Assembly (NCBI GenBank): GCA_012103505.1 | Contig: WLWP01000001.1 | Location: 1,612,001-1,676,000, forward strand | Direction of reading: 5' to 3' | Origin: Pseudomonadales bacterium | Lineage (GTDB): Bacteria > Pseudomonadota > Gammaproteobacteria > Pseudomonadales > Azotimanducaceae | Length of the DNA stretch: 64,000 nt | Shown: one piece after another, positions 45,195 to 53,803 of the stretch | Numbering within the stretch: the stretch's first letter is position 1 | Layout of the letters: the number at the start of each line of letters is the position of its first letter | Translations under genes and position numbers: made by a program | Notes under the pieces: model-generated | What the model saw: only the letters and a program-made list of their open reading frames with translations | Told to the model about the DNA's origin: nothing | Databases searched by the model: none

Positions 45195-45694
45195 TGTCTT
45201 TCTCCTTGTGTTGTTTAGAAACGAGCAAAAGGCAAGTTTCTTCTGCATACACCCTTGGGCAGCGTTCTATTCCTTAAGATTGCAGAGTGGCAACTCCTCT
45301 GGTCCATTCGGGAGCACCACATTTGGAATAGTAGCAGGTCTTTGAGTCGCTGCATGCCTTGGTGGCAGGGTCTGGGTGAAAAGGAAAATTAGCATGAAGT
45401 TCACAGGTCGAATGTGATCCACTACACCTTCTTGCGTGAACAACTCTGTTTCGTTCAGGGGCTGCGATTAAAGTGCGAGGAACGGAAAAGAGAATTAGAC
45501 AAGGAGGAGTTCTCGTACTACCGCTCAGACATGGGTCTTGGTTATAGCGTTGTTCGCTTCGTCTGCCTAGGCGGTCGATGGATGCGATACTCCTTAGCAC
45601 TGCGAGAAGAAACCGAGATAGCTACTTACGCGCCGGCCATTGAAAAAGCTCAAAAAAGCGTTCCTCGCATGGGCTAGTTTATAACGGGAAAGTT
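45195..45694. other. intergenic region upstream of tRNA-Gly 3' side
   Basis: A 500-bp gap. It holds one 87-codon + strand frame (45414-45677), listed separately at low confidence, and an overlapping antisense frame that looks like its shadow. No integrase, direct repeat of the tRNA 3' end or other attachment-site sign is visible. Confidence 0.5.
45414..45677 (+). CDS. possible small hypothetical protein
   Basis: An 87-codon open frame with no recognisable family. The C-terminal half (GYSVVRFVCLGGRWMRYSLALREETEIATYAPAIEKAQKS) looks somewhat protein-like, but there is no good ribosome-binding site before the first ATG and codon use is not distinctive. It could be a non-coding frame or the remnant of a gene. 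Confidence 0.22.
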   Translation: MIHYTFLREQLCFVQGLRLKCEERKRELDKEEFSYYRSDMGLGYSVVRFVCLGGRWMRYSLALREETEIATYAPAIEKAQKSVPRMG

Positions 45695-45770
45695 TGGAGC
45701 GAGTGATCGGGTTCGAACCGACGACCTAGACGTTGGCAACGTCTCGCTCTACCAACTGAGCTACACTCGC
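45695..45770 (-). tRNA. tRNA-Gly (anticodon GCC)
   Basis: The minus strand folds as a standard cloverleaf. Acceptor GCGAGTG pairs with CACTCGC, the D arm reads GCTCAGTTGGTAGAGC, the anticodon stem AGACG/CGTCT encloses loop TTGCCAA with GCC, and the T arm contains GGTTCGAACCC (TTCGAAC loop). The 3' end has discriminator T and an encoded CCA (45695-45698), as in gammaproteobacterial tRNA-Gly. Confidence 0.96.
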
Positions 45771-45969
45771 ATCGTTTACCGGATTGAAGCGCCGGTTCAG
45801 CTAAAAGGTGTAAACCTTTGTTCTATATGCCAATTTATTGGTATCGATTGGCATCTTGTGGAACTGTGACCCGCAATTCTTTGGGCAAAATTCTCAGCCA
45901 CCACAATTAGGTTGCGGATTCTATATTAGTCGGACGCGCTTTCAAACTCTCAAAGTCCCATTTAGGAAA

Positions 45970-47643
45970 CTATCGATCTCGACCATAACTTTCAAGCGCA
46001 GCACTCTCGCTGACAAGACCCGCTTGTAAGTCGGCCACTACATACTCGCCTTGCCGGTTCTCGGGCACCCCACTCCCGCCACCACCTGGTGTCTGCATGA
46101 CCAAGGTATAGCTCGGTGGGATTCGATCACGTCCTTTGCCTGGCAAATCCCGTTCTTCATCATTATTGGTGACAAATACCCTGCCGGACTGGCCATCGCC
46201 ACCACCGTGGCGGCCTCTCGCCGGATGATCTACACGATCGAACATTTTGGAGACGATGAATTCATGTCCTTCTCGATGCCCAACCACGATAGTCTGGCCT
46301 AAACCACCGCGCCGTTCACCTACGCCACCGGAGTCTGGTGTGAACTCTTTTTTCCAAACAACGAGTGGCGACGTGGCTTCATTCACTTCGGTTGAAGTTG
46401 TGCGTACACCAGAAGGGAATGCGGTGGTCGACAATCCATCCTTGTTCGCGCGGGCGCCGGTGCCGCCGTTAAATATCGGATTAATGACGAACGTATCCTC
46501 ATTCAGATTTGAGCCTGTATTCGACAAGCTGCTGAGGAAGACAGGATTCCAAATACAGGAAGCCCCTTCAGCAGGGGTGACGCCAGCAACCACTTGGTCT
46601 AGGCAGCCTAACACTACGTCGGGTAGCATTTGTCCTATGGAATGGCGTGCAGAGACTGCACGTGGCGGCAACGCATTTAAAATGGATCCTTCTGGCGCGG
46701 AGACATGGACAACACCAAGACTCCCCGCGTTGTTTGGTATCTCGTTACCAACAATACAGCGCACCCCGAATGATGCGTACGCCTCCGTATAAGCCAAAGG
46801 TACGTTTATCCCTTTGTTTGAAGCTTTGGAAGTGCCATCAAACGAGACGTAGATTCCATCGGATGTGACTCGTAGCTGTCCCTTTAGCTCAACGGGTTCA
46901 TCATAGCCGTCGATCGTCATCTCATAACTGACCGAAGTTTCTGTCAGCGTTTGTACCTCTAGCAACATTGCCTCGCGGCTGCGTTCTAGAATCACATCGC
47001 CAACCAACTCAAGATCAACAAGGTCCAGATCGGTAAGGCATTCCAGCAAAGCGGTCGCACCAGCATCATTGCAAGCCGTTAGGGAATAGAGATCACCTTC
47101 CAGGACCTGTGGGTCGCGTACGTTGGCTTTGAGCAGATCCAGCAATACTTCGTTGCGGACACCACCTTGAAAGAGATAGCCAATCGGGACACGTATGCCC
47201 TCCTCAAATACATCATTGGCGTCGGGACCAAAGCCTCTCCCACCTACATCCGCAATATGGCTAGTCGAAGCAAATAGACCTACGCAATGCTTGCCGTTAT
47301 ATACAGGTGTAACCACTGTAAAGTCGTTGAGATGGCCGGTACCATCCCAGGGATCGTTGGTCATCAGCACATCACCGGGGACCAGAGTTTCCAACGGATA
47401 CTTTGCCAAAAACTTGGTAACTGCTCCTGCCATCGAGTTCACATGCCCCGGCGTTCCAGTTACCGCTTGTGCCAACATCTCACCTCTGCGGTTGAAGACC
47501 CCGGCAGACAGATCACCAGCTTCTCGGACAACCGTGCTAAACGCAGTACGCATGAGTACCTGTGCTTGTTCCTCTACAATCGCGAGCAAACGGTTCCAAG
47601 TCAGCTGAACGGTTAACTCAGCAATGTTCGTAGCGTCACTCAT
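45970..47643 (-). CDS. hyuB: hydantoinase B / oxoprolinase family protein
   Basis: A 557-residue subunit of an ATP-dependent N-methylhydantoinase/5-oxoprolinase-type complex. Diagnostic blocks are TWNRLLAIVEEQAQVLMRTAFSTVVREAGDLSAGVFN at the N-terminus, PGDVLMTNDPWDGTGHLNDFTVVTPVY (about 93-120), DFSG-like SFDGTSKASNKGINVP, and the C-terminal glycine-rich TLVMQTPGGGGSG (about 512-530). It overlaps hyuA by 8 bp and is the last gene of a five-gene operon. Substrate may be a hydantoin, oxoproline or similar cyclic amide. Confidence 0.92.
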   Translation of the reverse strand: MSDATNIAELTVQLTWNRLLAIVEEQAQVLMRTAFSTVVREAGDLSAGVFNRRGEMLAQAVTGTPGHVNSMAGAVTKFLAKYPLETLVPGDVLMTNDPWDGTGHLNDFTVVTPVYNGKHCVGLFASTSHIADVGGRGFGPDANDVFEEGIRVPIGYLFQGGVRNEVLLDLLKANVRDPQVLEGDLYSLTACNDAGATALLECLTDLDLVDLELVGDVILERSREAMLLEVQTLTETSVSYEMTIDGYDEPVELKGQLRVTSDGIYVSFDGTSKASNKGINVPLAYTEAYASFGVRCIVGNEIPNNAGSLGVVHVSAPEGSILNALPPRAVSARHSIGQMLPDVVLGCLDQVVAGVTPAEGASCIWNPVFLSSLSNTGSNLNEDTFVINPIFNGGTGARANKDGLSTTAFPSGVRTTSTEVNEATSPLVVWKKEFTPDSGGVGERRGGLGQTIVVGHREGHEFIVSKMFDRVDHPARGRHGGGDGQSGRVFVTNNDEERDLPGKGRDRIPPSYTLVMQTPGGGGSGVPENRQGEYVVADLQAGLVSESAALESYGRDR

Positions 47644-49690
47644 TTTCTACTCGCTCGATAATTAGTGCACCGTCCGCCTCCGCCGAAACAGAGGATCCAG
47701 CAGGAACAACTACCGATGTCTGGTCCTCTACGATTAGAACCGGACCTTGAATGGGTTGCTCGCTAAGAGAAGACCGAAGGTATAACGGCGCAGCCAAGCT
47801 GCTTTTCCCATCAAACATTTGTACTTCTATTCGCTCGACGTTCCGTTCGGGACTAACGGTGATTTCAGTGGTAACAAGGTCTGTCTGCGGCACCTCCAAA
47901 CTCAACGTCCAACTCAAAACCTCGACCTGCACATCAGGAATCGTACGTCCATAAAGTTGTTCGTAGGCCGCTTCAAATCTCTTGCTCAAACGTTCTTCTG
48001 ACATCTGTTTAATATCTATACCAACCGCCACTTCATACCCCTGCCCGGCATAGCGCATGTACGCGTTGATCCGCTCCGTTATATCCGCCTTAATACCGGT
48101 ATCGGTGATGACTGACAGCGCTTCCGCTCGCATCTCTGTGACGAGTTCACCTACACGGGACTTGTTAAGACGCGAGAGCATCATGTACTCGCTGCGCACA
48201 ACCTCAAACTTTATGGGCGCAATCAAAAACCCAATCGCACTACCGACACCAGCGCCGGTCGGCACGATCACGCGATCTATTTTAAGTTTCTGCGCCAACG
48301 ATGCCGCGTGCAGTGGCGCTGCGCCCCCAAATGCGATCATTGTTCGGCTTTCTAAATCCAACCCCCATTCGCTCGCATGGGCGCGTGCAGCCGAGGCCAT
48401 ATTCTCCTCAACGATTTCACTAACTGTAAACGCGCCTTGCAACATGTCTTGTTGTAAGGGTTTACAGATCGAGCGTTCAATTGCCGTTCTAGATGCCTCT
48501 ACATCGAGATTGAATTTCCCGCCCGCAAAGTGGTCCTTCGACAGGCGCCCGAGCAGCGCGTCAGCATCTGTCACGGTCGCTTCAAGACCACCTCGGCCAT
48601 AGCAGGCCGGACCTGGTTCTGAACCAGCACTTTCCGGTCCTACGTGAACACGCCGAAGAGAGTCAACGTTCGCTATCGAGCCACCTCCGGCGCCAATCTC
48701 CACCATTTCGACAACGGGAATACGAACTGGTAGGCCGCTGCCTTTCTTAAACCGATAACTTCGGTCCACTTCAAACGCCCGAGATTGCAAAGGCGTGCCG
48801 TCATCGATCAAACAGATCTTGGCTGTTGTGCCACCCATATCAAAAGACAACACGCTCGCCAAATTTCTATCCCGAGCTACCTCAGCAGCCAACATCGCCC
48901 CACCAGCGGGACCTGACTCGACCAATCTAATTGGATATTTGCAGGCCGTTGCGAGGGTCGTGAGTCCACCGCCAGAAGTCATCAGGAGTGTCTGGCAAAC
49001 AATTCCTCGCTGGGCAAGCTGACTTTCTAAACTCAATAAATATTCAGACATCAGCGGCTTCACATAGGCATTGGCTACCGTTGTGCTAAATCTTTCATAT
49101 TCTCGTATCTCAGGGCATACGTCAGAAGACAGGCTGAGGATCAAGGACGGGAATTCTGCTTCGATTATTTCCGCAGCAAGGACTTCATGCATTGCATTTT
49201 GGTAACTGTGCAGAAATCCGATCGCAATAGAGTCCACACCTTCAGAAACAAGTTTTCGAACGCCTCTGAGCAACTCCTCTCTATTGAGTTGCTGAAGTGT
49301 TAAACCATCAGCTGCAACTCGCTCAGTAACGCCAAGCCGCCATTTGCGCGGTACGAGCGGTACCGGGCGATCGATGTTCACATCGTATTGTTCGAACCGG
49401 TTCTCAAGCGCCATCTCCAGAACATCTCGATGACCAGCTGTCGTCACAAGCGCTGTTGCAGCACCACTCCGTTCGATTAGGGCGTTGGTAGCGAGTGTGG
49501 TTCCATGTAGCACCAAGTCGATCTGTTCGGCCTTCACATTCGCGATAGCCAACACTTCCTCGATCCCAGTAAGGACACCTAACGCGGGGTCGGTATAGGT
49601 TGTGAGGACTTTGGTTGTCGTTAACCCCTGATCATTCGCGAGCACAATGTCCGTAAATGTCCCACCGATGTCTACCGCTAGCCGATTCAC
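47636..49690 (-). CDS. hyuA: hydantoinase A / oxoprolinase family protein
   Basis: A 684-residue ATP-dependent subunit partnering the B subunit. The actin-like ATPase phosphate-1 motif DIGGTFTDI is at residues 7-15. Later blocks are LVLHGTTLATNALIERSGAATALVTTAGHRDVLEM, SFDMGGTTAKICLIDDG and SGPAGGAMLA. Length is typical of HyuA. It is preceded after 12 bp by an MFS transporter and overlaps hyuB, so uptake, ring opening and downstream processing are grouped. Confidence 0.93.
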   Translation of the reverse strand: MNRLAVDIGGTFTDIVLANDQGLTTTKVLTTYTDPALGVLTGIEEVLAIANVKAEQIDLVLHGTTLATNALIERSGAATALVTTAGHRDVLEMALENRFEQYDVNIDRPVPLVPRKWRLGVTERVAADGLTLQQLNREELLRGVRKLVSEGVDSIAIGFLHSYQNAMHEVLAAEIIEAEFPSLILSLSSDVCPEIREYERFSTTVANAYVKPLMSEYLLSLESQLAQRGIVCQTLLMTSGGGLTTLATACKYPIRLVESGPAGGAMLAAEVARDRNLASVLSFDMGGTTAKICLIDDGTPLQSRAFEVDRSYRFKKGSGLPVRIPVVEMVEIGAGGGSIANVDSLRRVHVGPESAGSEPGPACYGRGGLEATVTDADALLGRLSKDHFAGGKFNLDVEASRTAIERSICKPLQQDMLQGAFTVSEIVEENMASAARAHASEWGLDLESRTMIAFGGAAPLHAASLAQKLKIDRVIVPTGAGVGSAIGFLIAPIKFEVVRSEYMMLSRLNKSRVGELVTEMRAEALSVITDTGIKADITERINAYMRYAGQGYEVAVGIDIKQMSEERLSKRFEAAYEQLYGRTIPDVQVEVLSWTLSLEVPQTDLVTTEITVSPERNVERIEVQMFDGKSSLAAPLYLRSSLSEQPIQGPVLIVEDQTSVVVPAGSSVSAEADGALIIERVENE

Positions 49691-49702
49691 CGATAATCTT
49701 CC

Positions 49703-50920
49703 TTAAGCTGCCTCGGTCTGCAGCTCGCTTGGTTCGTAACGCACCTGCCACAGGTTAGTCGCCATCGTCATAATGAAGACCACAATCAACATCGCAGTAC
49801 CGCAGATTACGATCGCTTGTTGTGGCCCATAGATCGCCGCAAGATACCCACAAAACACTGTGCCCAGGGGACCCGCGCCCATAAAGGAAAACGCGTAGAA
49901 GCTCATTACTCGAGCACGCTGTTCCGGCGGTGCGAGTTCCTGCATCAGGGTTCGAGACATCGGCATCGCAATGCCGCCACACAAACCCCAGGTAAATATC
50001 GCGAAAACAAAGAGCGTAAAACTCTCCATAAAACCACTGCCTAACAGAGCAACTGCCCCTAGTCCTTGAAAAACGAGCAGCGCACGCCCAGGACGGCGTA
50101 CATATCCCACACGGAGCATTAATAGAATCGTCAGCACCAGACCCAGAGAATTTATCGCACTGAGAATCGCTAGGTCGCCGGAAGACCCATTAAACACATC
50201 TCGTACAACCAACGGGAAACAAACAATAAAGCAGCCCATAAAAAAACATGCCATCGCAACATTCTGGACGACAACGACGCGCATGATCGCCGAACCCAAG
50301 ACAGTCTTCGCCCCGACGAGGAACGTTGCCATCACAGACGGATGATCGTGGGATCGAGGCACGGGGTTGAGGCGCCTCAACATTAGGTATGCGACAACAC
50401 CCAGCGCCAAGAAAGTACTTTGAATACCTAATACCAGCTCACCGCCAACATCATCGGCGAATCCAGCGATCGCATAGCCAATTATCTGGCAACTGAATTG
50501 TGCAAGGCTCGTGAGAAGAACTGTACGCTGCACATCACCCTTCGCCACATGATTGAGCAAGCCATCGCGGGCGGGTGTAACGAAGGCCTGAGCCATACCC
50601 ATCAGTAAGGCGTAGATGACCATTAACCAATAACTAAGTACGCCCTGAGATAACGCAAAGATCAGCAACCAGGGTATGACCGCGGCGAAGCCTTGCGCAG
50701 CCAATGCTTGTCGGTCTGGCCCTAGTCGATCAGCTAGCGCGCCTGCGACAAGAATCAGCAACATGCCAGGCGCTAAGATCGCGGTCTGTGCCCATCCGAC
50801 CATTTCGGCGGGCTCGCGTAGGACGATTGTAACCAGCCACGCAAAGACAACCGATTGCATCCCGAAGGCCATGAACCAGGTTGACGTCGCGATCATGTAA
50901 AGGGTGCGTGGAGCGAGCAT
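49703..50920 (-). CDS. MFS transporter
   Basis: A 405-residue, about 12-helix major facilitator. The N-terminal half has GALADRLGPDRQALAAQG (the loop 2-3 motif, about 60-77). It resembles the ENTS/MFS_3 group (TLYMIATSTWFMAFGMQSVVFAWLVTIVL). Its ATG directly follows the stop of the PLP-lyase gene, and hyuA begins 12 bp later. It probably imports the hydantoin-like substrate or exports a product. Confidence 0.88.
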   Translation of the reverse strand: MLAPRTLYMIATSTWFMAFGMQSVVFAWLVTIVLREPAEMVGWAQTAILAPGMLLILVAGALADRLGPDRQALAAQGFAAVIPWLLIFALSQGVLSYWLMVIYALLMGMAQAFVTPARDGLLNHVAKGDVQRTVLLTSLAQFSCQIIGYAIAGFADDVGGELVLGIQSTFLALGVVAYLMLRRLNPVPRSHDHPSVMATFLVGAKTVLGSAIMRVVVVQNVAMACFFMGCFIVCFPLVVRDVFNGSSGDLAILSAINSLGLVLTILLMLRVGYVRRPGRALLVFQGLGAVALLGSGFMESFTLFVFAIFTWGLCGGIAMPMSRTLMQELAPPEQRARVMSFYAFSFMGAGPLGTVFCGYLAAIYGPQQAIVICGTAMLIVVFIMTMATNLWQVRYEPSELQTEAA

Positions 50921-51892
50921 CTATATTTCTGGCGTTTCGCCACTTAGAATTTTTGCAAACCAATTACGGTCTATATTGCCACCAGTGAGGATCGCTGCTA
51001 CGCGCTTTCCATCGCACTGTTCCCGCTCCTGGATTACTGCTGCTGTGGCAGCCGCACCTGCACCTTCGGCGATGTTATGGGTCGTGGCATATATCAGTCG
51101 GATTGCGTCCGCTACCTCGTCATCTGAAACCCTGACAACCCGATCAAGCCCTTTACTCAAGACTTCAAATGCCTCCGGATGAGGCACTCGAGTAGCCACA
51201 CCGTCGGCAAAGGTCCGTGCGGTATTCGTCGAGATAATCTTACCTGCACTGAATGACTGTGCGATTGCATCGGCATCGGTAGAAACAACGCCAATAATTT
51301 TGGTGGTGACACCCAACAGGTCTCTCACGGCGATCAAACTGGACGCTCCAGAACCCATTCCAATCGGGACATAGATCGCGTCTAAGCCTTCGACTTCTGT
51401 CATTAGCTCGTAACCGTACGTTGCAACTCCTAGCACTAGATTTCTATGAAACGAAGGCACCATGTGTAGGTCGTCCTGCGTGGCATGCGCCACCGCAGCC
51501 TCGACAGCTTGCTCGAAGTCACTGCCGTGCAGGTGTAGCTGCGCACCCCAAGCACGCATCGCAGCGTTCTTTTCAACGGAGTTACTTTCAGGCGCATAGA
51601 CGTGAGCAGTCTTGTCGTAAAGACGCGCGGCGTAGGGAATAGATTGTCCGTGATTGCCACGTGTCGCGGTAACGAGATCACCGATGGACGGATCTCGCGC
51701 TAAAGCATCCATGTATACCAACCCGCCACGAACTTTGAAGGCGCCAATCGGTGTGTGATTCTCATGCTTAAGCCACAGCTCACAACCTACTGCCTGACAA
51801 AGCTGAGGCCATGCATATTGCGGAGTTGGCTTTATGTGTTGATAGACAATCCGTTGTGCGCTTTCGACTTCTTCTTTAGAGAACCCTTCCAC
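50921..51892 (-). CDS. threonine/serine dehydratase-like PLP enzyme
   Basis: A 323-residue fold-type II PLP enzyme. Lys53 in GAFKVRGG is the Schiff-base lysine. The TATRGNHGQSIPYAARL stretch (about 88-104) holds the phosphate-side SxNxG-like loop as RGNHG, and the glycine loop appears later as PIGMGSGASS (about 175-185). It would deaminate a hydroxy-amino acid or a beta-substituted amino acid such as one released by the hydantoinase. The start is GTG 51892, immediately after the amidohydrolase stop. Confidence 0.88.
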   Translation of the reverse strand: MEGFSKEEVESAQRIVYQHIKPTPQYAWPQLCQAVGCELWLKHENHTPIGAFKVRGGLVYMDALARDPSIGDLVTATRGNHGQSIPYAARLYDKTAHVYAPESNSVEKNAAMRAWGAQLHLHGSDFEQAVEAAVAHATQDDLHMVPSFHRNLVLGVATYGYELMTEVEGLDAIYVPIGMGSGASSLIAVRDLLGVTTKIIGVVSTDADAIAQSFSAGKIISTNTARTFADGVATRVPHPEAFEVLSKGLDRVVRVSDDEVADAIRLIYATTHNIAEGAGAAATAAVIQEREQCDGKRVAAILTGGNIDRNWFAKILSGETPEI

Positions 51893-53068
51893 TCACGCAA
51901 TACTCATGAGAGAAGCGAAATTGCTGTGATAAAAAGAATCTCTATCAATCTGACACACATCCAGCGCATCCAATGTTGAGTCGAATCGACCAATTGGATC
52001 TCGCCCACCCTCAGGATGTGGATAGTCGGATGCAAACATGAAGACATCTGGTCCAGCTTGTTCAATCAACCAACCAGCATCCTCATAAGGAAACAGACTG
52101 ACTCGAACATGCTTTTGAAAAACCTCAGATGGCTTCATTGTAAGACTGTTTAGCAGGGGTTCTGATTTACGAAATGCCATATGTCCTTGATCAAGAGTGC
52201 GCAAAAAACCTGGCACCCACGTTGCTCCGATTTCGATGACTCCACACATAAGACTCGGAAAACGTTGAAAAACTTGATCGTAAATCATCGCGGTTAGAAA
52301 GTTCTGTGGTGAATGACTGATAGCATGGAAGTCTTTGCCACGCAGATTTTCACCACCACCTAACCAGTCGGATGTCTTGGGATGGCCCGCATTGTGGTAT
52401 GCCTCGTTCAACCCTCGGCCACCGCCAATATGTAAAACCACGGGCACGTTGGCCACCTCGAGCGCTGCCCAGATCGGGTCATGATCGAGGTGTGACGGAG
52501 ATTTATTTTTTTGCGGATCGGACACAGGGTCAGAACTGACCCAAAAGGCTGAGATCCCATCGCGCAAACCAGCCTCAACGGCTTCTAATGCCAAGACTGG
52601 GTCCTGCAAAGAGACAAAACCCACGCCAAGCAACCGTTCATCGCCCCGACAAAAGTCAGCCATACGACGATTGAGCATATCCGTACCGCCATAGACCACA
52701 TCGCGATCTTTAGAGAACGCAAACTGACCCATTGAAAACGTTGGAAACACCAGTTGCTTCTGAAACCCGAGCAGATCTAACGCAGCACTTCGCTCTTGGG
52801 CATCAAACGCCCCATAAGCACCCCAGCCCTTAGGCCCAGAGATGATCGGTTCTTTGATGAGTTCTGCTGTCGCGATGGGGTCCGCAAAACGTTTCTCAGC
52901 GTGCGCGATCGCCTTCTCTATGTATCGTCCACCCTTCTCTGTGACTAAGGGATTGACCAGCCCTTCCTGTTCAGCGGTGGCATAACTCGACAACCACTCC
53001 AGGGTCTCCATGATATGGCTATCCGCATCGTACATTTTGCGACCACCGGCGTAGGTTACGTCAGTCAT
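51893..53068 (-). CDS. amidohydrolase (PF04909-type, TIM barrel)
   Basis: An enzyme of about 391 residues starting at ATG 53068, preceded by GGGGTGAG; the open frame extends to 53161 but that part is low-complexity and not protein-like. The metal-binding DADSH is at residues 14-18. Further blocks are VVLHIGGG (about 211), the Asp-containing FMFASDYPHPEGG (about 350) and HAISHSPQNF. The family includes ACMSD-like decarboxylases and hydrolases. It heads the five-gene operon to hyuB, with zero spacing to the PLP-enzyme gene. Confidence 0.87.
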   Translation of the reverse strand: MTDVTYAGGRKMYDADSHIMETLEWLSSYATAEQEGLVNPLVTEKGGRYIEKAIAHAEKRFADPIATAELIKEPIISGPKGWGAYGAFDAQERSAALDLLGFQKQLVFPTFSMGQFAFSKDRDVVYGGTDMLNRRMADFCRGDERLLGVGFVSLQDPVLALEAVEAGLRDGISAFWVSSDPVSDPQKNKSPSHLDHDPIWAALEVANVPVVLHIGGGRGLNEAYHNAGHPKTSDWLGGGENLRGKDFHAISHSPQNFLTAMIYDQVFQRFPSLMCGVIEIGATWVPGFLRTLDQGHMAFRKSEPLLNSLTMKPSEVFQKHVRVSLFPYEDAGWLIEQAGPDVFMFASDYPHPEGGRDPIGRFDSTLDALDVCQIDRDSFYHSNFASLMSIA

Positions 53069-53123
53069 ATTCTCACCCCGAAAGAAAGATCTGTAATTGT
53101 AACTGAAGCTCAGCGAGCTGGCG

Positions 53124-53756
53124 TCAAACGAAAACGATATAGCTGAGCAAGACGCTGGCAAAACCTAGGAGATAAGAGAAAATCGGCACACCTAGCAGGC
53201 TAAGTGCGATTAACCCGAGCAAAACCATCGTGCCGTACTTTAGGTTGTAAACCTGGTATTGGTAGGCCACCCGCTTAGGCAAAAAGTACGGCAGGATGTA
53301 ATGTCCGTCCAAAGGACCGATCGGAAGTAGGTTAAAGAGCATTAACAAGAGATTAATCTGCGCCAGGATCGCCAAAAACAATCTTGGTCCGTCCGCCAGA
53401 TTTCCCGTTGAAAGTAGATAGTAAAGAACATTCGCACTGATAAAAGCCAACACGAGGTTCATGAAGGGACCAGCCGCAGCGACCCAAAGCGTCGAATAGC
53501 GCGAGGTAAAGTTACGTGGATCGGTAGGTACGGGTTTTGCGTAACCAAACCCAACCATAATCACCATCAACAAACCGAAGACGTCAACATGTGCCAATGG
53601 ATTGAGCGTCAGTCGTCCAGCGGCTTCAGCGGTTCGGTCGCCTTGTAGTTTTGCCACATAGGCATGGCCAAATTCATGACAAGAAAGTGACAAAACAATC
53701 GAAATTATGAGCAGAGCGAAGAGCTCGTACTGCCCGTCTGACAAAAATAGAAGCAT
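53124..53756 (-). CDS. site-2 protease / M50 family membrane metalloprotease
   Basis: A 210-residue membrane protein with about six helices. The zinc motif HEFGH is at residues 27-31, and the second metal site is NLLPIGPLDG (about 144-153), the classic NPxPxxDG. The short form, with LTLNPLAHVDVFGLLMVIMVGFGYAKPVPTDPRNF, is of the YwhC/Rv-like standalone type without PDZ domain. The substrate is unknown. It lies 55 bp before the amidohydrolase operon and could be co-transcribed. Confidence 0.92.
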   Translation of the reverse strand: MLLFLSDGQYELFALLIISIVLSLSCHEFGHAYVAKLQGDRTAEAAGRLTLNPLAHVDVFGLLMVIMVGFGYAKPVPTDPRNFTSRYSTLWVAAAGPFMNLVLAFISANVLYYLLSTGNLADGPRLFLAILAQINLLLMLFNLLPIGPLDGHYILPYFLPKRVAYQYQVYNLKYGTMVLLGLIALSLLGVPIFSYLLGFASVLLSYIVFV

Positions 53757-53803
53757 GAGGACACCCTACCCTAGGGTACCTAGCGGGGCAATGTACTAGG
53801 GAT

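Noticed and set aside
45274..45600. A 108-codon leftward frame in the gap before the tRNA
   Set aside because: No signal peptide, domain or ribosome-binding site; it is the antisense of another weak frame.
45195..45770. Genomic island or prophage attachment at tRNA-Gly
   Set aside because: No integrase, no direct repeat of the tRNA 3' end and ordinary metabolic genes on both sides.
45804..45819. AAAGGT/ACCTTT hairpin near the tRNA as a terminator
   Set aside because: The stem is short and A/T-rich, lacks a good T run, and lies upstream of the tRNA on its strand.
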